Source of the DNA: Heliopora coerulea
Taxonomy: Eukaryota; Cnidaria; Anthozoa; Scleralcyonacea; Helioporidae
Direction: 5' to 3'
Length of the DNA: 64,000 nt
Assembly: GCA_030142905.1 (NCBI GenBank)
Contig: JASJOG010000008.1
Coordinates: 2,046,001-2,110,000, forward strand
The position numbers and the translations under genes were made by a program. Of this stretch, positions 54,595 to 64,000 are shown piece after piece. The notes beneath the pieces were generated by a model. It searched no databases. It was not told where the DNA came from and saw only the letters and a list, made by a program, of their open reading frames with translations. The stretch's first letter is position 1; each line of letters starts with the position of its first letter.

Positions 54595-55385
54595 AGCCTG
54601 GTTTCCATTTGGTTGCAATGGTCGCATCAGTGTCGTAGCGGTTGCTAGGAAGACAGTGGCAATCAAATGGAAACACTTAAAGAAAATTTCGTTACGACAG
54701 TCAGCGACCGCTGAAGACTGTGGCAACGGTGTCTAGAGGATTTCTTAGAGATAGAATTGGGTTCTATCTCGGCGACCGTAAAGACAGGGTAAAGACATTG
54801 GCAACAAGTACTTTTCAATGGAAACGCTATTACGACCACGTTGCGACTTATTGCGGCCCAGATTGACTCCGCATTAATTTTTGGCGAAATTTGTTACTGC
54901 AAAGTAGTTCGTATGGAATTACGTAACTATAATTAAAATAAACTCAAAATACAAAGTACCGATTGTCTGTATAACAAATTTAACGGAAATTTTAAGCACA
55001 AATACAAGATCAACTGTTGGGAAAAGATGGGAAAAGTGTTCGGCTTGACGGCCGAAGAAGCTGAATTGAAGTTCCAAATTTTCACTCTTCGTACAAACGG
55101 TTCTCGAAAAGAATCCAGAACACCCCCTCGGGATCAAGTGCAGATGTGTTAGGAAAAGCCTCTGAATTTTCTGCCTTTGAATGGCTGCTTCCATACATAA
55201 GTTACCGACAGACTGCAACGAAATTGACTAACCACTTATCACTTTACTGCTTGCGAAATTTGCTTGCGACCACTGCGACCAAATGGAAACAACATATCGT
55301 GGCAGATGTGCGACACTCTACAACACGTCAAAACAACCGATTTTGCGACAGCTTGAGACCGTTGCTACCAAATGACAACCAGGCT
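54595..55385. mobile_element. Non-autonomous Harbinger relative with MADF fossil
   Basis: Ends AGCCTGGTTTCCATTTGGT and ...ACCAAATGACAACCAGGCT, flanked by TTA/TAA. Subterminal words TTGCGAC, CGGTCGC and TTGCCA repeat in both orientations, the counterpart of GACGATC in Harbinger 1. No transposase, but a MADF fragment survives in the middle. Confidence 0.7.
54949..55149 (+). pseudogene. MADF-domain fragment
   Basis: The frame reads DCLYNKFNGNFKHKYKINCW, EKMGKVFGLTAEEAELKF and ends at a TAG (55147-55149). It corresponds to residues 20-75 of the MADF domain at 44606-45574 (CLYNKHCRDYKNKF, NCWKKIAEKFNID). It shows that this short element descends from a two-gene Harbinger whose MADF partner was different from that of Harbinger 1. 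Confidence 0.75.
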
Positions 55386-55490
55386 TAACCTAAAGACTGG
55401 TTTCCATTTTGGCTTAACCTAAAGCCTGGTTTCCATCCGCTACGACACTGATGCGACCTTTGCGACCAAATGGAAACCAGGCTTAAGTAA
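55386..55490. repeat. Partial ends of the same Harbinger relative
   Basis: Two adjacent short copies: AGACTGGTTTCCATTTTGGC and AAGCCTGGTTTCCATCCGCT...GACCAAATGGAAACCAGGCTTAA. The second is a roughly 70-bp inverted pair, a minimal TIR-only unit. Confidence 0.65.
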
Positions 55491-55562
55491 GGTTTGGTGA
55501 ACAACATAACAGTCCCCGAGCTCGCACACAGCATTCTTGAGTGACCAGAATCCTTGAAAACC

Positions 55563-56802
55563 TACTAGAAATACGTGCACGCAACAACCCCTCGCCCACC
55601 CTTCCAATATATCTCTCGAGAATCCAAGTAACATTGATAATTTTTCAAAATTGTCAAAAAGACAAATCCTCCACGCTATAACTGGAAGAGGGTACACAGT
55701 ATAAGAAAAACACAAGATTTGGACACTGTAACAAATTCTGTCGAGCATGTGTGGGCGTTTTGTTTTTAGAGTTTTCGTTAGATTGACAGAGGCGAAAAAC
55801 GTCAGACAGCGGGAAGGATGCTGAGAATAAAAATGTAACAAAATATCACTCGAGAATCCAAGTAACATAGATAATTTTCCAACGTGTCAGAAAAATCGTC
55901 CTTACTATAACTGGAAGACGGAATGAAATAATAATAATAAAGATAATATAAAACACGCACAATTCGGCCTCAAATTAACAACCTACATAGCTTATATTTA
56001 AACTGCTTGTCGTCATATTTATGATTAAAATTTCGATTAAGTTTAATTAAAACAAAGCGTTTGGTGAGAATAACCGTAAATGGTTTAATGAATGGTAAGA
56101 GATCCGTTCTGACAATTCTACTGCTAAACAATGGATGTTCGTATCAAGACCCTGTATTAGTTGCGATCTTGAGGTATTTCGAGTCGTTTTCCGGTCAAAC
56201 TTTTCACTCATGTTGCTTTAAGGAAAGACTTTTTATTGTATGGCTAGGCTTTTCGTCTTAAAATTGGAACATCCTCAAAGGTTACCGGTCGGCGATAATA
56301 TTTGGTACAAAAAGTCTCCCTTGGGGATGAATGAAGTCGGGAAGCTACTTTTGAAAGCTGCTCAAAACAATTCCGTTCGCAGAACTTGTATTTCAAAGCT
56401 ACTCGATTAAGACTTACCTGTGATTGTGTAGCTCTGGTAAGTGGTTGCCAGAACGTGAAAAGTCAAGCGAGTTCCCATACGACAGCAAGCGAGTTCCCAT
56501 ACGTCTTCTGTGCATATTTATCAGGAAGAAGCAAGACAAAGCGTTGCTGCAACAAATGAACAGTTGGCCAATTCATATCCCTAGGAGCTAACTTTAGGAA
56601 CTGCTGTTTCAACTCATACATTGTCCAGATACTAGGACGTCCTGCAAAAGTGAAACCAGCCGCAAGCATCAAGAAAGCCATTTCGTTAGGCGGTCTTAAA
56701 TCATTTACTGGCTTCCGTGTTCAAATCATCTAAACAACGTCTGAGAGATCCATAAAACGGAAAAAAACGAGACCAAACTGATTTGCTTCGATACGGACCT
56801 AA
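55563..56802 (+). repeat. Dispersed repeat copy B (holds empty sites)
   Basis: Collinear with the five segments of copy A, without the TTAA MITE (junction about 55999), the EnSpm (56371) and Harbinger 1 (about 56465). 55847-55930 repeats part of its own start. A short duplication GCGAGTTCCCATAC lies at 56467-56500. The repeat's own class is unknown; no coding region. Confidence 0.75.
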
Positions 56803-57275
56803 GGGCCTGTTCATATGAGCCGAGCCAGCCCGGTTAGCCGGGACAGCCCGGCTACCCGAGATGAATTTCAAGTTCATTTCCTATGGAATTTTATCCCGCC
56901 GATTACCGTATTTCCTCTAATATACGCCGGGGGCGTATATTAACTTTTGAAGAAATTTGGTGTGGCGTGTATTGGAGGGAGGCGTGTAAAAGAGGGAGGC
57001 GTCTATTTTGCAATCAAACTCTTAACAAGCTCTGGGGCAAAAGTATGACAATTTAAGTGTTCCACCACAAAGTTCGCATGCAAGGCTTCACATCTAAAAA
57101 CAGGGCAAATTTAAAATGATTCTTGCTTTTATGAAGAATCAAATTACTACAATGGTAGCAGGCTCATTCTAAAGGCAAATCTTGAAAGTCACATAAATTG
57201 GTTCAAAATATTTAATATTCATCAAAGAAGGCAATACTTGGGGATCGTAAACAAAGAAACTTAGAAACTCTAAAC

Positions 57276-58717
57276 TTAAAATTCAACATCCAAATCATCT
57301 TCGTCTTTATCTTCATCGAGAAGGTGAAAAGATTCTGCTGCTTCTTCCCTGTCCGAATCGGTGATTTCAAACGGGTTTATCTGCAGCGATGTGTCATCAA
57401 GCATTGCTGTTTGGTTATTCAAAAAGGACAAACCAGCTGCGCAGGGTGAGCCTGATTTAAAGCAGTGAACTATCTCGTCTTCACTTCCATCTGTCTTGAG
57501 GTTTAGACCACAGCTTTTGAAAGACTTCTTAATTAAATCTTCAGATAGGGCATCCCAAGATCCCAGAACCCATTCGACAACTTTGCGTCTTGGCGGTGGC
57601 TTCATGTTTCCACCAGCTGTGTATTCGTGAACACCATTACTTAGCCATTCGTCGTAACGATCAGTCAGATGTCCTTTGAATGGCTTATTCCACGAAACGT
57701 CTGGGGCTTGGATGTACTTCGTACAGCCCCCTGGGACCACAACAGAATCTACTTTGGCCATTTTGAGAGTCTTCCTCACTTCATTTGTTGTATGGCATTC
57801 GAACGAGTCCCATGCAAGCAAGCGACGACGAAATGCAAACTTTCTAATTACCGAGTTAACAAACTGTATAGTCAGTTCTTCGTTCATCCAGGCATTCGCT
57901 GATGAAGCAACACAGCAACGAACTTTAAATTCGTCATTTAGCGCCTTGCTTTCACGCTTAGCACCACCAAACACTATAAAAGGCTTCAATTTTGTGTCGT
58001 CGGCTTTGGATGTCAAACAGAGAGAAACTCTGACTTTCTCATTCCCCGTGGTTTTTAATGGAATGGCCTTTGTCCCAGTAACGTCAACTGTGTTCGGAGA
58101 TACCATATCTGCCCAAACAGCAGTCTCATCCATGGCTATAATAGAGCTAGAATCGTAATTAAATTGACGAGATAATCTTCGAATTTGTAGCATATATGCC
58201 ACCAATTTGTCGATCATATGAGATGGATCTTTTCGAGCAGTTGTTGTTTTTCTTCGCAGGGAAAGGCAGTTTCTTTTCATAATTTTTCAAGCCAACCACG
58301 ACTGGCAACAAAACTTGTTTGAGCGGCAGGATCATTGCCAACGCTTTCATCGTGAATTGCTTTTGCCTTTCTCATAATAAGTTTACGAGAAACTCTCAAC
58401 ATATTGGCACGACGCTCATGAATCCAGTTTAAAACATCTTCCTCCAGGTCTAAATTTGTTATTTTTCTGCCTCCACCCTCGAGTCGCATCTTTTTTGCCC
58501 CACCAGATTTTTTCTTTATCTCAGATAGTGCTTCAAACTGTTGACGACATTCTCTAACTCTTCTCTCGTCGACGTTAAATTTCTTGGCAGCACTTCGTCC
58601 GGAATTAGCTTGCGCATACTTGACAACAGTCGTTTTAAACTCCACAGTGTACGCTCTTCTTTTGTCGCCTTGTGGGCAAGACGCTTTCCAATTTTTCTCC
58701 ATTACCAGATCCTCCAA
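57276..58717 (-). pseudogene. pogo transposase, one-base frameshift
   Basis: N-terminal ORF (58277-58717) from Met 58717: a Brinker-type helix-turn-helix (RRAYTVEFKTTVVKYAQ...AKKFNVDERRVRECR) and a CENP-B-type segment ending GWLEKL. The second ORF (57276-58280) continues the family sequence at MKRNCLSLRRKTT; the two overlap at TTATGA, consistent with one lost base at about 58281. The catalytic DDE_1 triad is present: Asp in IIAMDETAVW, Asp in LLAWDSFECH, Asp in QAPDVSWNKPFK. The C-terminus is acidic (DEDKDEDDLDVEF). About 480 residues in total, near normal. It would cut its own ends at TA targets; this copy needs a frameshift to work. Confidence 0.85.
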
Positions 58718-58864
58718 ACTTCACCACTTAACAGTATAATAGATGCTTTAAACACATTTTCAAGCAATATGATCTGCAGACGACGCACGACGCTTTAGTG
58801 TGAACACATCACATATATGACACACGATTTCCGTTTGGTGCGAAATTAGCACTTCGAAGCCGCA

Positions 58865-59395
58865 TTGAATGATTATTTCTCAAACCTCAAAGTTATGGCA
58901 AGGACAAACTATTCGATTCAGTTTCAGCTTTTTTATCAAATTAACTTTGAAACTAATGTACGTGGGCACCATGTTTACAACACCGTTTGGACACCAGCGA
59001 ACGGGGAAAGGCTGATTGCAAAACCTGATAATCGACAAGAAGCTTTGGAAATCGACAAACATGCTATTGGAGTTTATCAACACGAAAATGATCTTCTTGT
59101 GGGTCACGTTCCCATTGAATTGTCCAGTCTAATACACTACTTTCTTGAAGCAGATAAGGGCAACTGTTTGGAACTAAAAGTCACCGGGAAACGCAAACGG
59201 GAAGTTGGACTGGTAGTTCCAGCCCTATTTATCGCTCTTACAACAAAGAAATCAATACCAATAACTCTGCACGAAGAATTAAAGATGAGGAAAGAAAAAC
59301 TGCTACACTTCGACTTCAAATACGAGCAAAAGAGTGAGGACATCAGAAAGACTCCATATTTTAATACAAAAGTTAATTGTGAATCCATCAAATGA
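58865..59395 (+). CDS. HIRAN-like ORF in pogo element
   Basis: 176 residues, no stops. Residues about 30-130 follow the HIRAN pattern: VRGHHVYNTVWTP, a GERL turn, DKHAIGVY and LLVGHVPIELSSLIHYFLEA, then VTGKRKREVGLVVPALF. HIRAN domains (named for HIP116 and Rad5) bind 3' DNA ends and occur in chromatin remodellers and as stand-alone proteins. It starts about 150 bp from the divergent transposase start and lies within the pogo TIRs, so it travels with the element. Met at 58868 or the internal Met at 58898 (MARTNYSIQF) could be the start. Assignment rests on pattern, not on a profile search. Confidence 0.65.
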   Translation: MNDYFSNLKVMARTNYSIQFQLFYQINFETNVRGHHVYNTVWTPANGERLIAKPDNRQEALEIDKHAIGVYQHENDLLVGHVPIELSSLIHYFLEADKGNCLELKVTGKRKREVGLVVPALFIALTTKKSIPITLHEELKMRKEKLLHFDFKYEQKSEDIRKTPYFNTKVNCESIK

Positions 59396-59704
59396 ATATT
59401 TTTTACACATGTATCTACAAGATTTTTAAAAAAATTTTTATGTATAACGTTTTATATTGTCTTATTTTCCTGCAATTATTCTAATAAAACGCCGCTTTTG
59501 GAGGGGGGCGTTTACTAGAGGGGGCGTGTATTAGAGGGAGGTTTTTATTGTCATTTCTATATGCGGCGTCTATTAGAGGGCGGCGTGTAATTGAGGCTAG
59601 GCGTATATTAGAGGAAATACGGTATCCCACCTTTGCCTAGCAAGTGCGCGTGATAGAAAACTGGGACGAGTCCGCCAAACCGCGGGAAAACATATTATTT
59701 CAAA

Positions 59705-61010
59705 ATGGCGAAGAAAAACATGCTATTTCCCTTCATTTGTTTACAATTAATATCTTTTTTATCTGTACTTGTTCAATTATATGGGTTGATTTTGTTGTAC
59801 AAATTAAACGAAAAGCGATTACATGATGCTCTGTGCCAAGCAAATCTGCGAAAGCGTAGCTATTTTCTAAAGAGACTGAAGAAGATAAAAGAAAGACGAC
59901 TAAGACGGGCGAAACGAAGTTGTTGGTTTAAACCTGGTCGAATGGATCAACTGTGGCAAAATATGCTTAATGGTATAGCCCCACAGGAAACATGGAAAAA
60001 GAATTTTAGAATGTCAAAAGAAGCCTTTCTACAGCTAGTCGAAAAGTTGCGTCCTTTAATTGCCCCAAATCCAAATAGTCCTAACCGAAGAGTAGTAAGC
60101 GTTGAAAAGAAATTAGCGGTCACGTTATACTTCTTAAAAGATACAGGTTCTTTATGTATGACAGCTAATGCTTTTGGCATTGCAATTAACACTACGTCCA
60201 ACATAATAACTAAAACGTGCACATCTGTTGTAAAACTGTTAGGCCCTACATACATACATACATGTACATCTGCCAAAAGATGAGATGAGACAGAAAGTAG
60301 CCGAGTTTGAATCAAAATTTGGAATGCAACAAGTCTTTGGCTGCATAGATGGTACACACGTACCAATAATTTGTCCATCAGATAATCCTCAAGATTACTA
60401 TTGTTACAAGGGTTTTCACTCCTTGAATGTGCAAGCAGTATGTGACTATAAAGGAACATTTATGGATGTTGAATGCCGTTGGCCAGACAGCGTACATGAC
60501 GCTAAAGTCTTTGCGAATTCGTCAGTGAATAATAAACTACGAACAGGAGAACTGCAGGCAGTCTTTCAACCAGTTTTGCCTGGCTATGAAAAAGTCCCAA
60601 ATTACCTTATTGGTGATCCAGCTTACCCACTTTCACCTTTCTGCTTGAAAGAATACGACACATGCGAAAACAATGAAAAAGTCATTTTTAGCAATATGTT
60701 AAGATCAGCTAGAAACCCGATTGAATGTGCCTTTGGGAGACTGAAAGCTAGAAAAAGTACCAGTGGTCATCTATGCATGCTTTGCGTTACATAACTATTG
60801 TAAGCAGTACTCATCATACATTAATGACGAAATTGTAACCAGTCAAATTGAACATGCCAAAAGAAATGAAGAAGCTCGTAACTTACCCGATCCTGTGTAT
60901 TCCTGCAATAATGGTGAAGGTGAAATTGTAAGAAACATACTGTCTAGTTATATCCACATGAGCTTACCTAGGAATTTCTATAAACAATCAATTATAAACA
61001 CCAGCTTAAA
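59705..61010 (+). pseudogene. Harbinger 2 transposase (two lesions)
   Basis: ORF 59705-60283 has an N-terminal hydrophobic stretch, a basic region (LRKRSYFLKRLKKIKERRLR) and the start of the DDE_Tnp_4 nuclease (VEKKLAVTLYFLKDTGS). Then the frame shifts by a 4-bp CATA/ACAT repeat expansion at about 60245-60268. ORF 60285-60794 has the first Asp in GCIDGTHVPI, the second in CRWPDSVHDAKVF, and ARNPIECAFGRLKAR for the Glu. After LKAR a short deletion and frameshift join to VVIYACFALHNYC, the usual C-terminal motif, ending about 61000. Dead copy. Only distantly related to the Harbinger 1 transposase. Confidence 0.85.
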
Positions 61011-61098
61011 ATTACTGACATACAGGGATGGATCCAGCCTGGGTAGAGACCATCAACCAAGAAGGATTTGCAAGTTTATCTGCATTTTTTTAAATTAA

Positions 61099-61800
61099 GA
61101 GGAAAAGGGCTGTATAGATGGTCAGAGTCTTGTATTACAAAATAAGATGCCCCAAATTTTCAAAATATTGAATAGTTGGGGCTAATTGCTATAATCCCCA
61201 AAAACTGGATCTGACAATAAGGCCAAGGCTAAGGGGGTGTACAGCCTCACACCCCTCCAATGAATCCATTCCTGCTAACATAATGGCAGCTTCAAAGCTA
61301 AGCTATTTCCAGTATTGCAATGTGCACACAAGTCTCGCCTTTTAAGTGAAGGCCCTTCCAAAGAGAGTGGAGAGCCTTCATTTCAAAAGTTTACCTGATT
61401 ATTTTAGCACTAGTTTTTGGGTAAAGAAACATTCAGGAAAGAATTGTTTAGATTCAATTATTTGTAATGTGAAATAGTCAATATGACTATAAACTAAATT
61501 TATGTTGCTTTAGCCTATGCCTGCATGAAGAAAATTATTTTTCCACTCATGTTTGTCAGGTATAGAATATATTAGTTCCTACAATATTGCAGTGTGTGTC
61601 AACTATTATACTTTAACACAACTTTAGATTGCCTATTTACCAAACTCAAAAAGTAATTCTAAAATGTCAATATAATACTATTGGGTGAATAGACTAATTG
61701 TCTAACTTTTTACAACATAATAAGAACAATGTTGGGCATGTTTATACCAAGTTTTTAAGTAGTAAATAACTTGAAAAACTGGCAAATATGTTGAGCATAG
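61099..61800. other. 3' regions of convergent Harbinger 2 genes
   Basis: AT-rich, no ORF of note. Confidence 0.4.
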
Positions 61801-62933
61801 TTAATAAAGCCTTTGTTGTTCGTTTGAACTTGGTCTTTGGTAGTGATTTTGCATCGGGGGAGTTAAACTCGTGAGGTTTTGTTGCACTCCATTTTGTGTC
61901 TCATCATTTGATGGAAATGTAGCCTGTGGCATTCCCATTGATGGGTACATGTTTAGGTTTTGGTAGAAGATGTTATGGTTAATACCACCAGGCAGTTGTT
62001 GTTGTGCCTGTTGCTGCTGGGCTAACATTGCGCGTGACAACATTTCAACTGACTGACAGATACTCTTACCCAGTTGCACTAAGGTAGAGTTTATCCTATT
62101 CATTGCATTGGTAAAAGATTCAATAGAACGATTCATACAATCTGACAGATCTTTTCGGAACTTACTGTCTTCTTTAGCTTCATCTAGCAATATTCTATCA
62201 CGTTGGGATGCTGATAACGTTTTCTCAAGATGCTTCCGCTTATTGTCAATCAATTTAGGCACTTGGTTTTGGGCTTTTCTTTTTATAGTGCAAGTGGATT
62301 CTTTGTCTGGACCATTTCCAGTTTCTAATAAATTTTCCTTTTCATGATTCACATCAATTGGCTGGCTATCTGCATCATTCTGGGTTTCTTTTTCAGATGC
62401 AGGTTGCTCATGAGTAAGGCTTTCAGTATCAATACCAAACGTAAGGGGTTCTGTCGATGGATATCCCCCCAAATACGTACCAATTCGTCATAAAACTCGT
62501 AGACGATTTTCCCGCTTCCACTTCTTGTGCCTGCAGTAACAGCTTTTGAGAAGTTTTGTCTTATGTCTTTCACTTTTTCGTGGATCCTTTGATGACCTTT
62601 TTGAATTTGGGAATTTTCTTTCTTTTGTTCCGCTAAAAATTTCTTTTTTTCTTCCTCGATCATATCTTTAAGTGAGCAACTAGGGGGCGATAACGACACT
62701 GGGCCAAACAACGAAACATCTTTCATCTCGTAAAGTTTAGCTATATCTTTTCGTAACTCTCTGTACTGAGCTGGTCTGTCCCCATCGAAATCAATCGCAT
62801 GATATTCCATTCGTGCTTTGTAAGCCGGCAAGCAAGTTATCAAGTTTTGAATCATTTCTGAACTCCAACGAAATGCTTTTTTCTTTTGCAATTCACTTTC
62901 CTTCATCCCTAACGTCCACCATTTTGATTGCAA
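61801..62933 (-). pseudogene. Myb/SANT-like partner gene of Harbinger 2
   Basis: From Met 62933: KKKAFRWSSEMIQNLITCLP begins a Myb/SANT-like trihelix (to about residue 75), followed by a coiled-coil stretch (MIEEEKKKFLAEQKKE) and SGSGKIVYEFYDELVRIWG. At a run of six G (62465-62470) the frame changes; the rest (61801-62472) continues YPSTEPLTFG, a basic linker, a helical segment and a Gln-rich tail (AQQQQAQQQLPGG). One base in the homopolymer separates the halves, so it may be a sequencing error or a real lesion. Role by analogy: DNA binding for transposase recruitment. Confidence 0.7.
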
Positions 62934-63159
62934 TCACGCGTTCTGCTCCAATAACGCGCAGTTGTTTTTATCCCGGCTCACAGGCCCAGCTCGGCAAATT
63001 TATGTTTATATGGAAAATTTTTATCCCCCTTCACTGAGATCCCGCCTCGCTTATGCCGGGATGGCATGGCTTCCATATGAACACAAAGTTAAAAATATAT
63101 AAAAAATACTATATGAGGCAGGATCTCAGCACTACGTCATCATCCCGGCTCAGGGATTG

Positions 63160-63290
63160 ATCCAGCAAATTTAGTGAGGGGTTTCCGAGTGCCGCAGGCG
63201 CGAGAATTCTAGGGGGGTCCGGGGGCATGCTCCCTCGGAAAATTTTGAAATTCTAGATGCTTGAAAATGGAATTTCCTGCATTTTCAGAA
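63160..63290 (-). repeat. hAT-type end with GC-rich block
   Basis: CAGGGATTGATCCAGC at 63153-63168 resembles a hAT terminus. GTCCGGGGGCATGCTCCC and GAAAATTTTGAAATTCT follow, the reverse complement of the block at 15440-15540. The partner end is not in the window. Confidence 0.55.
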
Positions 63291-63359
63291 GCCAGTTCAT
63301 GAAAACATGCAGGTACCTTCATTCCTCAAATTGTACCATTTTAACATCACTTACCTCTT

Positions 63360-63550
63360 CCAATGGATATTCTGTACAAACCTAGAAGGCCACAATTTTC
63401 CAAGGACAATGTTTCACAAATCACTTTTGTAGCACAAAGGCTGCAAAACGGATTTATGGAGTACCTCCCCAAAAGTTTCATCACAAATAGCTGTACCATA
63501 CAGCTAGGTTCAGATGGGATCATCATACCCAAGCTCAGCAAGAGGCACAT
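63360..63550 (-). other. Candidate internal exon of unknown gene
   Basis: Open minus-strand frame that includes FCSLCATKVICETLSLENCG and GLYRISIGR and ends in GGAAGAG|GTAAGTG, a strong splice donor, at about 63354-63360. No acceptor was fixed. I do not recognise the peptide; it may be a resident host exon next to the transposon cluster. Confidence 0.3.
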
Positions 63551-63584
63551 ACCAATACCTCAAAATCTTGAACTAATTCAAAAT

Positions 63585-63933
63585 TGACTTCATTCGCTTG
63601 ATACAACTGCAGAACGGCAGGTAGGAAGGCTTAGTAGTTCAAAATCATCTTGATACCACTGCAGAATGGCAGTTAGGAAGACTAAATAGTTCCAAATTAT
63701 CTTCATACAACAGCAGAATGGTAGATAGGAAGGCTAAATGTTCAAAATTATCTTCATACAACAGCAGAATGACAGTACGGATGGCTAAGTAGTTCAAAAT
63801 TATCTTGATACCACTGCAGAATGAAAGGTAGGAAGGCTAAATAGTTCTAAATTGTTTTCATAAAACAGCAGAATGGCATTAAGGATGGCTAAATAGTTCC
63901 AAATCATCTTCATACAACAGCAGAATGGCAGCG
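63585..63933. repeat. 52-bp tandem repeat, about 6.5 copies
   Basis: CAGAATGGCA-type words recur at 63610, 63662, 63714, 63765, 63817, 63869 and 63921, i.e. every 51-52 bp, each followed by AGGAAGGCTAAATAGTTC-like text. Confidence 0.9.
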
Positions 63934-64000
63934 CACTAACCATTCATACCTCAACCGTCGATGTTTTCCACCACTCTCACAAGTCGGCGGAAACAGAAAG

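Larger units (their letters stand above)
56906..59622. mobile_element. pogo/Tigger transposon with HIRAN-like ORF
   Basis: Ends CCGTATTTCCTCTAATATAC and the exact inverse GTATATTAGAGGAAATACGG, flanked by TA dinucleotides (56904-56905 and 59623-59624), the Tc1/mariner-pogo target. Subterminal GGGGGCGT/GAGGGAGGCGTG words repeat. It contains a DDD transposase (-) and a divergent HIRAN-like ORF (+). Nested in Harbinger 2. Confidence 0.9.
56803..63089. mobile_element. PIF/Harbinger transposon 2 (with pogo inside)
   Basis: Left end GGGCCTGTTCATATGAGCC, right end ...GGCTTCCATATGAACACAAAG, an imperfect inverted pair sharing GTTCATATG, with TAA/TTA at both sides. CCCGG-type words are subterminal at both ends. 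It encodes a Harbinger transposase (+) and a convergent Myb/SANT-like gene (-), both frameshifted, and contains a 2.7-kb pogo element. Confidence 0.75.

Overview
The window looks like a transposon-dense, AT-rich segment of an animal genome. Spliced genes, Ty3/Gypsy, BEL/Pao, a non-LTR element and many cut-and-paste families (EnSpm/CACTA, PIF/Harbinger, pogo/Tigger, hAT, Ginger, a Mutator-like fold-back) show it is a metazoan. The kinds of transposase, a KRBA2-like integrase, a DZIP3-type HEPN exon and a HIRAN-like orphan ORF fit a cnidarian (coral or anemone) best; this is inference from family familiarity, not a search. I see no rRNA, CRISPR or prokaryotic gene organisation. Almost everything interpretable is mobile DNA. 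The only exon I would assign to a resident host gene with some confidence is the HEPN exon at 5677-6602.

Layout. 1-4.5 kb: small fold-back/MITE repeats, then a decayed Ginger-type element (1734-4522) with TGT...ACA ends, long terminal inverted repeats and a 4-bp TCTA target duplication around a broken integrase gene. 5.6-6.6 kb: the HEPN exon. 6.9-7.9 kb: a purine microsatellite, a near-perfect 45-bp-arm hairpin and a MITE. 8.7-19.9 kb: wreckage of at least three Ty3/Gypsy copies with a dead hAT transposase among them. 20.4-21.2 kb: the 3' end of a non-LTR element. 24.4-28.0 kb: a palindromic Mutator-like element, about 1.8 kb without its insert, with 0.85-0.9 kb arms, split by a non-autonomous hAT that carries a tRNA-like sequence. 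28.7-31.4 kb: MITEs and a dispersed repeat.

31.4-63.1 kb is a nest of large DNA transposons. A 12.8-kb EnSpm/CACTA element (31395-44175) carries a spliced transposase, a divergently transcribed second gene whose intron holds a 134-bp satellite, and a protein kinase gene as apparent cargo. A PIF/Harbinger element (44333-54267) follows, with a MADF-BESS protein gene and a transposase that is cut in two by a young BEL/Pao retrotransposon (46256-52415; LTRs differ at 2 of 186 positions). Next come a non-autonomous Harbinger relative holding a MADF fossil (54595-55385), a paralogous repeat copy that preserves the empty sites of the insertions upstream (55563-56802), and a second Harbinger (56803-63089). 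The second Harbinger contains a pogo element (56906-59622) encoding a DDD transposase and a HIRAN-like ORF. The last kilobase has a hAT-type end, a possible exon and a 52-bp tandem repeat.

How the parts relate: each autonomous element pairs a nuclease gene with a DNA-binding or accessory gene (MADF-BESS or Myb/SANT-like with Harbinger, an acidic accessory protein with EnSpm, HIRAN-like with pogo). Insertion order can be read from nesting: dispersed repeat, then EnSpm and Harbinger 1 into it, then BEL into Harbinger 1; separately Harbinger 2, then pogo into it.
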